From assembly GCA_032158125.1 (NCBI GenBank), contig JASKOT010000024.1:62001-126000 (forward strand): 64,000 nucleotides of DNA, in the 5' to 3' direction. Below the pieces are notes generated by a model. It had not been told where the DNA came from and did no database searches. It worked only from the letters and a program-made list of their open reading frames with translations. Position 1 is the stretch's first letter, and every line of letters starts with the position of its first letter. The position numbers were made by a program, and so were the translations under genes. Below, piece by piece: positions 1 to 12,600 of the stretch. The stretch is from Papiliotrema nemorosa (taxonomy: Eukaryota; Basidiomycota; Tremellomycetes; Tremellales; Rhynchogastremaceae).

Positions 1-229
1 GACAAAATCCCTTTCTTTCTGGATTGACCGCTTACCCTTCGACCGAGTCCCCTTGCCCTCCCGTTTTTCATCGAGAACCAGCGGTCTTGGCCATCTAGGT
101 TTTCATCGCTAGTAAGCCTTGTTTGCGCGCAGAAAATCCTCCTCGTATCTTCTCTTCGCCAAGGCGATATTGCGCCAAGGTGCACCTCTACTTGCACCTC
201 ACCATCCACATCCCATTCGTCCTCTCACC

Positions 230-2333
230 ATGTCTTCCCCTCCTTCCCTCCAAAAACTTCAAATCTCCCCTTCCACCGACTCAACACCTCCCTCTTCTCC
301 TGATAGCGATGGACCGAAAACCGAATCCATCGCGAGCGATGTATCAAAAGTGACTGCAAACGAGAATGGTGACGGATCTCACTCCAACAACGATTCCCCT
401 CCCCCACCCATCGAAACGCCCAAAGCACCTCGAGCCAATGGAACACCCCCTACATCCCTTCCTCGACCTCAACCACCCGCCAATATAGCTTCTGCTCCTG
501 CGATTCCCAACGTCCGCTCACCGCCTACTGCCGGTGTACCGACACGAGGCGGTCCAGCTGGGAGAGGTGGGATGCCCATGCCAATGGGAATGAGGGGTCC
601 GATGGGTATGAGAGGGCCGCACCAGCAGATGGAGAGTAGGATACCAGCAAGTTTACAGGCGAAAATGGACAAGGCATGTTGAGACCTCCACACGGGGTGA
701 TTGCAAAAACTGATGGCAGGTCGCAGCAAGAGCTGGAGGATCGACCCCTTCCCCTGGACTAGGGGGTCAACCAAGCCCAAGTGCCGCGTCGATGGGTGCT
801 TTGTTACGATCGCAAGCTCTGGGAGGTGGTCAATCTGTACAAGGACCTAATGCTGGACCATTGGGCTTGGCTGCGCGACGTGGGATGGCAGGCGGACCAC
901 CACGACCATCTCTCGGCCCTTCACCCGGCACTACACCTGGTAGACTAAATCGACCCGGAGCGCCCACACTGGCTGGTAGAAGAGGTCCACCAGGCGGTCT
1001 GACCCTAAGTGGGATGCAAGGAGCGCCTAAAGCAGAAGAAAACAAGTTTACGGATTTCGGCACAATCATGTGGGATATGCCTCCCTTCATGATGTCCCAG
1101 CTGACGAGTATAGGGATCCATCAGGCTCGTTGAAATTCTCAAAGGCAGTCTTACATGCCAAGGGCGTTGACTTCGAGGATGGAGTCAGCTTCAAAATTAA
1201 CATGGACGAGATTGACGTGGTCGGAGAGTTGGGTCGTGGAAACTATGGTTCGGTGCAGCAGGTCTTTCACCGTCCCACCGGTGTGAATATGGCGATGAAG
1301 GTAAACTTTGCCCCGACTCAACAATTATAACTCAGGCTGATCAATAGGAAATCCGACTAGAATTAGATGAATCGAAATTGAACGGAATCATCATGGAGCT
1401 CGACATTTTGCATCGAGCCAGAGCGCCGGAGATTGTCGACTTTTACGGAGCATTCACGATTGAATCATGCGTTTACTACTGTATGGAGTACATGGATGCC
1501 GGATCTTTGGATACGTTGACCGGCGGAGGGCAACCGGTCAAAGCGGGAGACATTGATGAGAACGACGATGGGGCTTTGGATCGGGTTCCGGAGGATGTTC
1601 TGAGGAGAATCACGGCTGCTACCGTGAGAGGACTGAAATTCCTCAAAGACGAGCTGCAGATTATGCACAGAGGTGAGCTGAGAATCGACCACGTGATGAT
1701 CGCAAGCTGACGTTCCAGATGTCAAGCCTACCAATGTGTTGATCAACAAAAAGGGGGAGGTGAAGCTTGTCGATTTTGGCGTCTCAGGACAACTGGAGAA
1801 GAGTTTGGCCAAGACAAATATCGGTTGTCAGTCTTACATGGCTGTAAGTTGGACCTGCAGGACAAGGTGGCGCCAGTAGCTGATTGCTTCCAGCCTGAAA
1901 GGATCAAGGGAGAGTCACAGAATCAGACATCCACATATACCGTTTCTTCCGATGTCTGGTCTGTTGGATTATCTATCATCGAGCTGGCCAAGGGGTGCTA
2001 CCCATACCCACCAGAGACCTTTGCCAATGTTTTCGCACAATTATCGGCGATCGTCCACGGACCGGCGCCTACCCTGCCAAAGGGCTACAGTGCGGACGCG
2101 CATGACTTTGTGGCGAAATGGTCAGTCTGGCCTTGACGAGATTGGGCGATGAATATTGACGATACAGCTTGCTCAAAGATCCCAATGCTCGGCCAACATA
2201 TGCCCAGCTGCTCGAGCACCCCTTCTTGGCTGCGGACAAGAATGCCGATGTGGACATGGTCGGTTGGGTCAACAAATGCTTGGAGAGGCGTGCAGCAAGG
2301 GGTGTCACCCCGCTTCAACCGATTGAAGCTTGA
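230..2333 (+). CDS. PBS2: MAP kinase kinase of the HOG stress pathway (Pbs2)
   Basis: Dual-specificity MAPKK that activates the Hog1 MAPK in osmotic and general stress signalling in the cytoplasm. Seven exons give about 607 residues. The first 300 or so residues are Ser/Pro/Gly rich and low complexity, including a Met-Gly-Pro-Arg run near 575-620. The kinase domain starts at the glycine loop GRGNYGSV, followed by [11 protein letters not shown] (catalytic Lys), the STE7-type [19 protein letters not shown] split by an intron at 1673-1718, DFGVSG, and the activation segment ending SYMAPERI. The start is the first ATG opening the Ser/Pro-rich frame. The end of exon 1 is ambiguous: a GC donor at 674 or a weak GT donor at 678 both keep frame. 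The kinase part matches fungal Pbs2 better than Ste7 or Mkk1. Confidence 0.93.
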
Positions 2334-2892
2334 TCGCGCCATCGGCCTTACGATACCTTCTCTCCGAGTCCTCGCAACCTGACGATCACTCTCTGTATCA
2401 GATCAGATTGCTCATCGATACACGATCCTCCCTCCACACTGCGCCCGCCATACACCTTCGACTTTACGACAAGAATCCCATAACGAGACCAACTCAACAA
2501 GACTTCGAAGTACTCCTATAAACCTCTACTATTCTGCTGTATCATATGGCCCTCATTCTCATGCATCATCACCAGTGTTTCATGTGCTGCTACCTACCTA
2601 CTCGTCGCCATGCCCTCCTAGCTGTAATGCCGATAATCGCCGCTGCCCAAATTGAAAGTGGCACCGAGTTTTTCACTCATTGTTCCTTCGGTGGGTGGCA
2701 AAAGCGGCGCGTCCCAATCGCCCCTCCCCCGCTGAAAGATTTCATTCACCCAGCACAAAGGGGCTTTTCTCTTTCCTCTACTCTGCTACTTTAGCACAAA
2801 ACCAACCCACACACCACTCAAAAAGCACTCTTTTCGTTTCGATCCAACAAAAGGACGAAGCGAATCCCCAAAAAGCAACAAAAAAAACAATC
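2334..2892. other. Intergenic: PBS2 3' end and eIF4A promoter/leader
   Basis: No gene is visible. The right part, from about 2730, is C/T- and A/C-rich and ends in an A-rich stretch just before the eIF4A start, as expected for the leader of a highly expressed gene. Confidence 0.6.
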
Positions 2893-4088
2893 ATGGCTGA
2901 GTGAGTATTGTCGCGTGAAAAATCTTGGGTCAGCAGGGGCATTCGTCCGTCATATTGCGAGGTGGAGAGGAGCTCGGAGTACATGTCGTGAAATTTTCCG
3001 AAGTCTCCCATTGGGGTCGCTGGGATGTGGATATAGCATGTGAGAGGTCTGGTCCAGGGAGGCGAGCCGTGAATGAGGATATGCCCTGAACATCCTTTCG
3101 AGAAAGAATTTTACGATGGGTCAGGCGACTGACTATTCTCTAGCACCAAGACCGCCGGCGAGGGAGCCGATCTCGAACTCAACGGAGATGTCATCGAGTC
3201 CAACTGGAACCAAGTCATCGACAAGTGAGTTGGATGAAACTATCAATCTGGACAGGGGATCTAATGAGTCAGCTTTGACAACATGGAGTTGAAGGGCGAC
3301 CTCCTCCGAGGTGTCTACGCTTACGGTTTCGAGCGACCTTCGGCCATCCAGCAACGAGCTATTATGCCCATCATCACTGGACGAGACTGCATCGCTCAAG
3401 CACAATCCGGTACTGGAAAGACTGCCACTTTCTCCATCTCTATCCTCCAACGAGTGAGCACCGAGAGCAACCACGCAGTCTTCATGTTGGCTGACGAGTA
3501 CAGATTGACACCACTGTCAAGAAGACCCAAGCTTTGATCTTGGCTCCTACTCGAGAGTTGGCTCAACAGATCCAAAAGGTCGTCATTGCCCTCGGAGACT
3601 ACCTCCAAGTCGACTGCCACGCTTGTGTCGGTGGAACTGCCGTCCGAGAGGACATTGCCAAGCTCAACGACGGTCCTCACATTGTCGTCGGTACCCCAGG
3701 TCGAGTCTTTGACATGATCAACCGAGGTGCCCTTAAGACCGATGCCGTCAAGATGTTCTGCTTGGACGAGGCCGATGAGATGTTGTCGACCGGTTTCAAA
3801 GACTCGATCTACGACATTTTCCAATTGTTGCCCGCCGAGACCCAGGTCGTCCTTCTTTCCGCTACCATGCCTACCGAGGTTTTGGACGTTACCAAGAAGT
3901 TCATGAGGGATCCTATCCGAATTCTCGTCAAGCGAGACGAGCTTACCCTTGAGGGTATCCGACAGTTCTGTAAGTCATACATCCTTACATAGAGTCATGG
4001 GAAGCTTATACCAGACATCGCCGTCGAGAAGGAGGACTGGAAGCTCGACACCTTGTGCGACTTGTACGAGACTGTCACCATTACCCAA

Positions 4089-4129
<41 letters not shown>

Positions 4130-4579
4130 CACCACCAAGCTCCACGAGCGAGAGTTCACCGTCTCCGCCATGCACGGTGACATGGACCAGGCTCAACGAG
4201 AGGTCATCATGAAGGAGTTCCGATCGGGTTCTTCTCGAGTCCTCATTGCCACCGACTTGCTTGCCCGAGGTATCGATGTCCAACAAGTCTCGCTTGTCAT
4301 CAACTACGATCTCCCCGCTTCCAAGGAGAACTACATCCACCGAATCGGTCGAGGTGGTCGATTCGGACGAAAGGGGTGAGTCAATCCTGGCTGCTTCGAG
4401 AAAGGTTTTCGCTGACTCGCAGTGTTGCCATCAACTTTGTCACCCAAGAGGACACCAAAATGCTCCGAGAAATCGAGACCTTCTAGTGAGCTTTCACGTT
4501 CATTATGTGGTCAATTTGCTGATGGTTCAGCAACACCCAAGTCGACGAGATGCCGCTCAACGTCGCCGACCTCATCTAA
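2893..4579 (+). CDS. TIF1: Translation initiation factor eIF4A, DEAD-box RNA helicase
   Basis: ATP-dependent RNA helicase of the eIF4F cap-binding complex; it unwinds 5' leaders for ribosome scanning. The product is about 400 residues, the normal size. Motifs in order: Q motif ([10 protein letters not shown]), motif I AQSGTGKT, Ia PTRELAQQ, Ib GTPGR, II DEAD (LDEADEML), [47 protein letters not shown]. It ends in NVADLI, typical of eIF4A. Exon 1 carries only 8 coding bases (ATG GCT GA), followed by a 243-nt intron, several times longer than others in the window. Codon use is strongly biased (CTC, ATC, CGA), consistent with high expression. Confidence 0.97.
2901..3143 (+). other. TIF1: Long first intron of the eIF4A gene
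   Basis: GTGAGT donor directly after ATGGCTGA and CTAG acceptor before the exon encoding the rest of the N terminus. At 243 nt it is about five times the window's usual intron. Near the 3' end it contains TGAATGA, CTGA, CGATGG and CTGA in an order that loosely recalls C, D', C' and D boxes of a snoRNA, but without a clear terminal stem. Confidence 0.8.
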
Positions 4580-5070
4580 GCTGGATTTTACCATCGACGT
4601 TCTACTTCAAAACCCGATAGTACATCTCCTGCGACTCCACTTGTGCTCCCTTACCCTTCCTCTCCCTCTCACCCCAGCTTGATTCCCCCTTCCCCCGTCC
4701 TCACCCTCAAAATGTGGTCATTCTCCTGGTTACACCGTCGTAAAGGTCGGAGACCTAAACGACTCTGTGGCGGTAGAGTGTCTGCTTTTGGTGATGCTCA
4801 ACAAGCATCATCCTTTAGATTATTGGAGAGGCAACAAGTGAAATAAAAGCAACGTTGATCTCTGGTGGACAGACGATATATTTAGCGGTAAATTATTCTC
4901 CCTGTTGACCTTCGAGATTTTGGGTTGTTTGATTTCTCTCTGTACCTCATCTATCTGCATGAAAAACTTATTCGTCCCACAAGTCTCTTCAAGTACTCAA
5001 GTCCGGTATCGCCATGGAGTGCGCGCATCGAGGAGTGGTAAATTATACATGGGCAAGGGAGCAATGATTA
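4580..5070. other. Intergenic between convergent eIF4A and PET100
   Basis: Holds the two 3' ends. It is C/T-rich near 4640-4710, with AATAAA-like A-rich sequence near 4843. No coding signal is seen. Confidence 0.6.
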
Positions 5071-5746
5071 TTATACCAGCCTATCGTCTGCTGATCCATC
5101 CGCTGGGCCCGCCTTGGCATTCTGCGATCCACGCCCTATACTACGGTAATATGATACCGCACTGTTATACTCTACAGGAGTTTTCGTCGTTTGCGAATCC
5201 AATTCCTCTACTGCCGACATGACAGCAGAGGGAGGTGTAGAAGCGGTAGATGTATCGGCAGATTGGGCAGCTCGACGTGCCGCTCTTTCCGTTTTCATCC
5301 GTGCCAATTCTGTTTGAAGTTCAGTCTGTGTCTTGGGTGGGCGCTACAAGTCAGTCCAGGTCGAGCAAGCAGAGGTAGAAGGTACGCATGCCGCAACATG
5401 AGGTATATTGCACTCACATTTGTCGTTTCGTATTTTGGCCAAAGCATCTCTCCATACTTACCCATCAGCTATCCACCCGATTTGTGTTACAATGATAAGA
5501 GTTGGGAAGGACATACAGGCTTGACATAGTCATCGTACCTTTACATCAGCATCTCACGTTATCACCACGAGACATAAGAGGTCACTTGTGTAGTAGGGAC
5601 CGCACTCACCATTGCGGATCACCGAATTTTAACATGACCCATACTGGAAAGAACATGTACAATCCAAACTTGAACACCTCGACTAGAAACGTCAGCTAAC
5701 TCCAGTCATGGGTGATATCGGATAGCTAACCATTTGGACCAGCCAT
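5071..5746 (-). CDS. PET100: Pet100-like cytochrome c oxidase assembly factor
   Basis: Small inner-membrane chaperone needed to assemble mitochondrial complex IV. Splicing five short exons gives about 140 residues beginning MAGPN-VEVFKFGLYMFFPV, the Pet100 signature: a short N-terminal stretch, then one transmembrane segment starting almost at once. This is followed by GDPQW-YDDYVKPYGEMLWP-KYETTN, matching the conserved WP motif of the family. The C-terminal part is charged (KTERAARRAAQ) and ends in a low-complexity tail longer than in animal PET100. Exon 1 is only 16 coding bases. It is convergent with eIF4A and divergent from the beta-lactamase-like gene (221 bp between starts). Confidence 0.85.
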
Positions 5747-5967
5747 TATGATCTTAACTGTGCTATCAGTCGAGTGTTGCTGAAATCGTAGCTGGATCGA
5801 CCAGGACACGGAAATTCAGATCAGATCGTGAATGAGTGAAAATCTTACGTAAGTTGTTCTGTTGATGTCGAGCCGCGCGCTTCTAGGTCCATGTTGTTGC
5901 TCGGGCATGTAGGTGTCAATGTCATGTGCAACCCAACCTCCATCCAGCTCTCACATCATCAGGAGCG

Positions 5968-7918
5968 ATGTCGCAAGAAGAGCTCAGCGAGCTAGTGGAG
6001 CGAGTGTACGAGAGGTACAGGCGGCCTGGTCTGTCATTGACCATTGTCCATCAGCCCGAAGTCGATGGAGAATGGACCGAACATCATTTCTGCCATGGAC
6101 AGGCTAACGTACGCGGATCACAATGGTCACCAGATGTATGCCTGGCATATCTAGGTAACTGGACTGAAGGAGCTGAGAGACAGATCATCTTTGCTATAGC
6201 GTCAACTTCGAAACATGTCACTACTATCGCTGTGGACTTGCTCATTCGGGATGGACAGAAATTGCCCAACGGCAAGACTTTGAGCTGGACCACTCCTGTC
6301 AAGGAAGTGTACCCGAATTGGAGTATCAGGGACGAGTTTATCACGGAACGATGTACCCTCGCCGACCTCGCGTGTGAGCTTGTATCTCTGTTCAGTAGAT
6401 AAGCTAATGATTCAGCAATGAGGAGCGGTCTACCCGGACACGATATGGCTATTGCGTGTGTTCCACCTCACCACCGCGGATGTTCTAGACATTGAGCTGA
6501 TTTGTGAGAGACCAAACCCCTGATGATCTGCTTGAACTGCTACACCACCTCGAGCCGTCTACAGGTCTCCGACAGACTTTCCAATATATGAACTCCCACT
6601 ATGTCCTTTTGGCACATATCATACCCACTCTCACCGGTCAATCCTTCGACGATTTCTGCCAAGAACGCATCTTCAAGCCATTAGGAATGTCCGACACGTC
6701 AGATGCGTTCAGTCTGGCTGACCGAACAGCAGCTGAAAAGACGGGTAGACTTGGAGATGGACATAAACAATCCATGGACGTCAAGAAGGCTGCGGAGATT
6801 TGGAAAGGGTTGAGTGAGAGTCAGAAGGAAGGAGGAGGAGAACTCCCAGATCTGCCTGATGAGATGTTTGGATCCCGGTCGGCGTTTAGATTCTTCGATC
6901 GAGGGTTCAGAAAGTTTGGACCGGGACCAGGTCATCTCTTGACTACCCCGCTGGACATGGTGAGTGACGATTCGCTCTTTCAACATTTTACCGCTCTTTC
7001 ATGTTTCGCCGTTCTGCGTCAATATGGATGAGACTCATGGGTCAGGCAAAATGGATGAAAGAGCTCATCCAGCCAACAGTCCTCTCGAAGGAGACGATAG
7101 AGACCATCACCAAACCACACACAGCCCTTACGTCCTCTGGCAATCCTGCACATCCCGAAGAAGGACTACAGATCTACGGTCTCGGGATCGTCGCTAGCCA
7201 ATATAGAGGATTCAACGTGTGGTCGCATGGCGGTGGTGTTCCGGGTTACATTACACACATGATGATTTTTCCTCAACAACGACTGGGCATAACCTTCATG
7301 TGCGACAACGAGACATACGGGATCCCACTGGTTAAGATGTTGGCGTATGAAGCTGTGGATCGGATCCTGGGTTTGTCCAGGATAGACTGGGAAAAACGGG
7401 CAATGGACGAGTGGATGGGCTGGTTGGGAGCTGCGGATGCTGATGTGACACGTCCTGCTGCACCTCGACTGGGAGTGCAAGGCGGTATACACGGACGATA
7501 CACCAACGAAGGGTACGGGGAGCTGTTGATTCGACCCTTATCGGATCTTCCGGATGTGGAAGCTGTCCTGCCCAAACTGCAAGAATCCAGTCCGACCCCA
7601 ATCGATCCCGAGCGGGAAATATGGGCGGCGGAATACGACAAGCTGTTTGTCAGTCACATCATTTTCCAACATGTCGACGGACCAAAATACTACTTTTTCT
7701 CATTCGGTATGTTTGAAAATCTCGACCCGGCAAGCTCTGCGGGCGAGGGTCCACCGGGCAAGGCCTGTTGGGGATGGACAAAAGGAGTGGCGATATTCAC
7801 TGAAAAGGGAGTGGGAATGTATGGGCAGTTTAGCAGGCGAGGAGAAGTGGATGAGAAGAAGACGGTCACGGAGGAGGATCCGGAGGTCAACTCGGAAGTG
7901 TGGTTCAGGAAGCAGTGA
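5968..7918 (+). CDS. Serine beta-lactamase-fold hydrolase (LACTB/esterase type)
   Basis: Four exons encode about 590 residues of the beta-lactamase-related family, which in fungi covers esterases and amidases rather than antibiotic resistance. The catalytic SxxK is STSK in IASTSKHVTTIAVDLL. The next family block is LADLASMRSGLPGHDMAI, assembled across the first intron. The tyrosine motif is FQYMNSHYVLL (YxN), and the third motif is HGGGVPGYITHM. All three catalytic elements are therefore present. The long C-terminal part (from about residue 370) resembles the accessory domain of fungal family members. I see no signal peptide, so it is probably cytosolic. The start is the first ATG in frame with the conserved MSQEELSELVERVYE helix; the substrate is unknown. 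Confidence 0.85.
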
Positions 7919-8174
7919 CCAAACCTGCGGCCATGTCTCTTGTTGAGTAAATCACACTCATCGACCAAATGGCTTGTAGACAGACCATCAAGTCTTGTCA
8001 GAAACCTAGGGCAGTAAGAGAGATGCCTGGTCATCGTCTTTTACGTTACGTATTCACCAGCTCTGCCTGGAAGAGCTGCATTGTCATTGTCATAGTCATA
8101 TCACATCAAACACCTGCCGCGCTCGTACGATCTTCGCTCTCTGATTGTCCATTACTCGAGTATAACATGACCTG

Positions 8175-9394
8175 CTAGGCAGTAGGCTTTGGAATAAGAT
8201 CCAAAAATCCAAATTGCGCTACCACCTTGTCAAACACAAAGGTCGGCAAGAAGGGCAGAAACCACTTGACAAATCCCTTTTGCGCTCCAGAGTACATTTC
8301 TCTAGGAGGCGATCGGACCAACGCAACATCCAAGATGTCCTTGGCGACATCAATGGATGAAGGAGCTTTAGCGCCCTGTTCCACGGTCTGTTGTCCGACT
8401 TTGGGACCGATATTTCCCGTCCAAGGGATGAGGCCTGATGGTTCGGCTTTGAGGACGTCGAAGGGCTTTTGAGCCGAAGTCATAGCTGTCTTTGCTAGGA
8501 CTGGTATCGTCAGCCTGAGACCCGGAGGAGATTCAGGTGCCGAACATACCGAGATGAATGAGAATGACGTTTATTCCCAATCTGCCCAATTCGACCCTCA
8601 TGGAGTTTGACAAGGCCACCATGGCCGCCTAACCAATCAGCATCGTACCCTTCCCTGCTTCCTTCTCCCAATCATTCAACTTGCAGCTAGATGCAATTCC
8701 TTGTCCAAGTAGAGGAGATGAGTGCGAGGTCGACTAGGGACTCACCTTTGAGCTCCCATAGGCACCTTGCCAAGGCGGTAAGAAGACGGAAGCACTCCCA
8801 ATGTTGATGATCCGACTTTGTCCCACTTGTCCCATTGTCCCATTCTTCTCATTGTCGAGATTGGCCCGGATGAGCAGAGGCGTAAAAGCTTGTACCATTC
8901 GAATAGCTCCAAACACATTGACATCGTATATCTGTTTGACCTTTTCGACATCTAGATCCACCACGGGTCCCAAGGCCGCGATGCCCGCCTGGATTCTTTA
9001 GCTCATCTACTCTGTCACAACCCCCTCCCTCTGACGTATGGAGGGGGAGATGGAAGAAGGGATAGAGAGTGCAAGAACGCACGTTATTGATGAGCAAATC
9101 AAGCTTGTCATCCGCATGATCCCTCGCAAATCTCGCAGCTTGGCGTACACTCTCATCGCTAGTCACATCTAGCGAGATAACCTAGCATCAATATTCGAGT
9201 AATGTGTACATCGCCTCCCCATCACTCACCAGGCATCCGGCCGCTTCTAGGTCTTTCAGCGTCTCGAGTTTCCTCGCTGTCGCGATCACTTTCCAACCCC
9301 TCGCCAATAGATCTAGAGCTAGAGATGCGCCGAGAGAATGGGGCTCTGAACAACCGGTTATCAAAGCTACGCGGGACATCGTTGCGTTTGACAT
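8175..9394 (-). CDS. Short-chain dehydrogenase/reductase, Ayr1-like
   Basis: NAD(P)H-dependent oxidoreductase of the classical SDR family, about 295 residues. The cofactor region is VALITGCSEPHSLGASLA, with the usual glycines spaced by an SEPHS insert. Then come LDVTSDESV, LLINN-AGIAALGP (the NNAG motif, split by an intron near 9000-9085), INIGSASVFLPPW and the catalytic YGSSK. The substrate loop and C terminus (ILDVALVRSPPREMYSGAQK) resemble 1-acylglycerone-phosphate reductases of the Ayr1 group, but substrate cannot be read from sequence. The ATG at 9394 precedes a second one five codons on. It lies 252 bp downstream of the MON2 stop on the same strand. Confidence 0.8.
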
Positions 9395-9646
9395 CGTCGC
9401 TAATGGATGAGAGAGTGATATGCTTGTTATACATACCTCACTGTGATACACTGAGTGTTGCTGAGTAATGATCGTAATGATCACTCGAACGGTCAAGAGT
9501 GACTTGATGGTGATTCAGCAGGTTACCCACGACCGTCGGGCATTCGATACACCCGAACACTGATCGCCGGTTCACCGCATGGCCTCTGGATGATGATGAT
9601 GATGCGTGCATATGAGGCGGACACTTTCCTGACCCACTCTATACTC

Positions 9647-12600
9647 TTATGCTTTGATGCCCATCTCCATCCCGATAATGTCCAAGCATCTCCTAGCTAG
9701 ATCTTTCGCCGTGACTTGTATCAGATCACCTCCATCTCCAGCATCCATGATTTCATCCTCGTCTTGCTCTTCTACTCCTCCGGCCGCATGCCGGGCGATC
9801 ATGTGTTCATCACCATTGACCATTGGCTCGGTCTTGTCGACAGTCTCCCGATCATACAGCTTGGCATGTTCGTCGGGAAACAGCCATATACTGGGGGTAT
9901 ACCCTTTCAAAAAGGCAATCTCCAGTAACAACGGGTAGAACCTGAAAAGATGCGCCCTTTCCGAATTTTGCAGTGACCTCATAATTGCGTTATCGCCTTG
10001 ATGTTCAGCACGACTCGCTGCAACTCCAGGATACTCACCCGGGTTGTTGAGCACTCCCGGCTGCAGTCTCATTGTCGCAAGGTGTCGCAGAATATATAGC
10101 AGCTCCTCTTCTCTGACCCTACTGATCAGCCGAGATCACGGGGGGGAAGCTTGAAGACCCACCGACCAAGAGGCATCAAACCTCTCAAACTTGCATCGTC
10201 AATGTATGCGCGCAGAGAGGCCTCCATCCGGTTCATCAAGCTGAGAGCGGTTTTATGAGCCACCTTCAGCTTGGCGCCCATGCCAGAGTCGTCCGTTGTG
10301 GTGAGCTCCTTCGCAGACGCAGAGACAAGGGCATCAAACGCCCAATACTTCATGCCTTCCGACCGCTCCGGTATCGCGGGTGCAGTCGTCCCACCGAGAT
10401 GGCTCACATCGAAACGATAAAGCAGACTTCCCTTGCGCAATGTCTCGGCGTATAATTCGATCAGTCGCTCCGGGATGCTCGACAAACGGGTCGCAATAGC
10501 AGTCTGGATTCGAGATAGTAGCGGCAGGATAAATGCCTCGTCATCTTCGACAGTGTCGGGCGATGTGTCACCTAGAACGATACCGGCAAAAATGTCGAGA
10601 ATCAACACCCAGATACTCTCCAAGCGATCGGATGACAAATCTGCTATTCAGCACGACATGCGAATTTTAGGGGAATAGCCTCACCCGTACTTTCGGTAGC
10701 TTCCACAACCAGCTCAAGCACAGGGACGAAAGTGGTCAGTGCTGTCTTCCAGAGCGGAGGATCATCCCCAAATTTGCTGGCAGGAGGACAGTCATATTTC
10801 AGCTTGATCGGAAGCGCATAAGCCTGTGCATCAGCTTGATGATTCTTCCGCATCTGTCATGACTCACCGCCAGTATACTCTCCACTGTCCCGTCTTCATA
10901 CAGTGACTTGTCCTTGGACGCTAGGTCGAAGATTTCCCTCATTCTCGGCATTCCCCATTTACTCATACCTACATATGTGACCTTGGAGGTCGGCGCAATG
11001 TAAGCTAAAGATGTCCATTCGGCCAAGTTCCCCAGGACAACATTGTGGCCCAACTTCTCCGAGCGTCCAACCAGCTTCAAGATCGATTCTTGCAGTGGCG
11101 AAGTGTGGTCGACATCCGGTCGATACTCTGTCGACTTTTCAAACGTCATTACGTTCCGTAGAATGTTAGACAGGGCTTTCGCCCGTTCCGTCTCCCATTT
11201 CATTCTGTCGTGTAGTATGTTGGCGATCTTTACTAGGTTCACCAAGTTTGTTTGAGTGTACGAGTTTTGCTCCAGCATGTCTGAGAGCGACACGAAAGTC
11301 CTCCAGGTCGACTCGAGGATGAACATCATCGCCTCTGAGGGTAGTGAGGCGTCCGCAGTCGATAGCGCCTTCTCCAGAGCTTGCAAAGCAGCAGTACAGC
11401 ACTTGCTGTTCTCATTCTTCCATGCAGACTCCACTCGGTCGAGCAGTCGTTGATAAATCCTTTCAAAGCTGTCGAGCTTGACAAAGGTCGGAAAGAAGGC
11501 AGCGAAGATCGAACCTACGGAAGATAGCGCCAGGACGCTCGATTCGTCGCCAGAAGCAGCATCGAGCAAAGGCGATATGATTTTCCAGTATACCTCTGCC
11601 CAGAGCGCCGGAGACAAGGTCGAGCCGTACAAATCCACACACCGGAATAGAGTCTGCATTGCCGAGCTTCGTACCTCCAGCCGGGCATCACGACCCAGCT
11701 CAAGCATCTCTGTCAGCAGATACAGCCAGATGCCCTTGTCCGTCCCTTGGACAACATCCGAGACGTTCCATAATAGTCCAATCGAGGCCAGCGAGATGTT
11801 GACATCTTCTCCTTGACGGCCAAAGCATCCTAGACAGGTAATGCAGAGTCGAATAGCTGGTCCATTCAGCGAGGACAGAAAGTCGGTACAAATGAGGGTA
11901 AGCGATGGGAAAGCGATCCGAACGAGATTGGCATCCGATTTGCTTAGGGTCGAAGGTCTGGTTTGAGCCGACGAGAACGATCCTTGAGAGTCTGATCGCT
12001 TCATCTGTACTGCATCTCGTTCTCGATCTCGGCATACATTGTTGAGCATCCCAAAGATCGTCTGCCAACCGACCTCGAGCGCATGACCAGAAGACTCCAA
12101 GATCTGATTGAGAGTTTGATAGCCGGAGGCTCGAACATCATGATCGGTGGCCACAGTGTGACTGATCGGGTAGACGTCGACCTGTCGCACCAGGACATCG
12201 AATACTTGATGCTGCGTTCGGGCTTCTTTTCCAACCCGAATCGCGCCAAGTAAAAGCTCTGCTAGGGTATCTGAGGCTTGCATGCGAAGTGTGCTTGGCG
12301 CAGACACATGCCGGGCCACAGAGAGCAGGTGTTTGGTGATGTTGTCCCAGCCGACTGACGGATCTCGATTGACCAAACGATTCAAATTTGTTGTCGAAAT
12401 CACCCGAAGTTTTGTCAAGCTGAAAGATCGGTCACCCGATTTGATACTGTTTGAGATGTTCAGTCCGCTCGTCCGCCTCTTGCCTTCGCCGGGTGACATG
12501 AGTACGCTCGGAGAGGGCGAATGAGAAGAGTCATGACCGTCGCCTACTGGAGAGAAATAATTCTCCATGCCGATCATCTCCGAGCTGAGTCGGCATAATG

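Noticed and set aside
5071..5529. Plus-strand ORFs overlapping PET100
   Set aside because: Antisense shadows of the spliced PET100 exons, which show clear family similarity.
5968..7918. Beta-lactamase-fold gene as an antibiotic-resistance gene or bacterial transfer
   Set aside because: It has several fungal-type introns and a long C-terminal extension typical of fungal family members; no sign of recent transfer or of a resistance role.
9589..9605. GAT/ATG trinucleotide run
   Set aside because: Short simple repeat in an intergenic gap; no sign of function.
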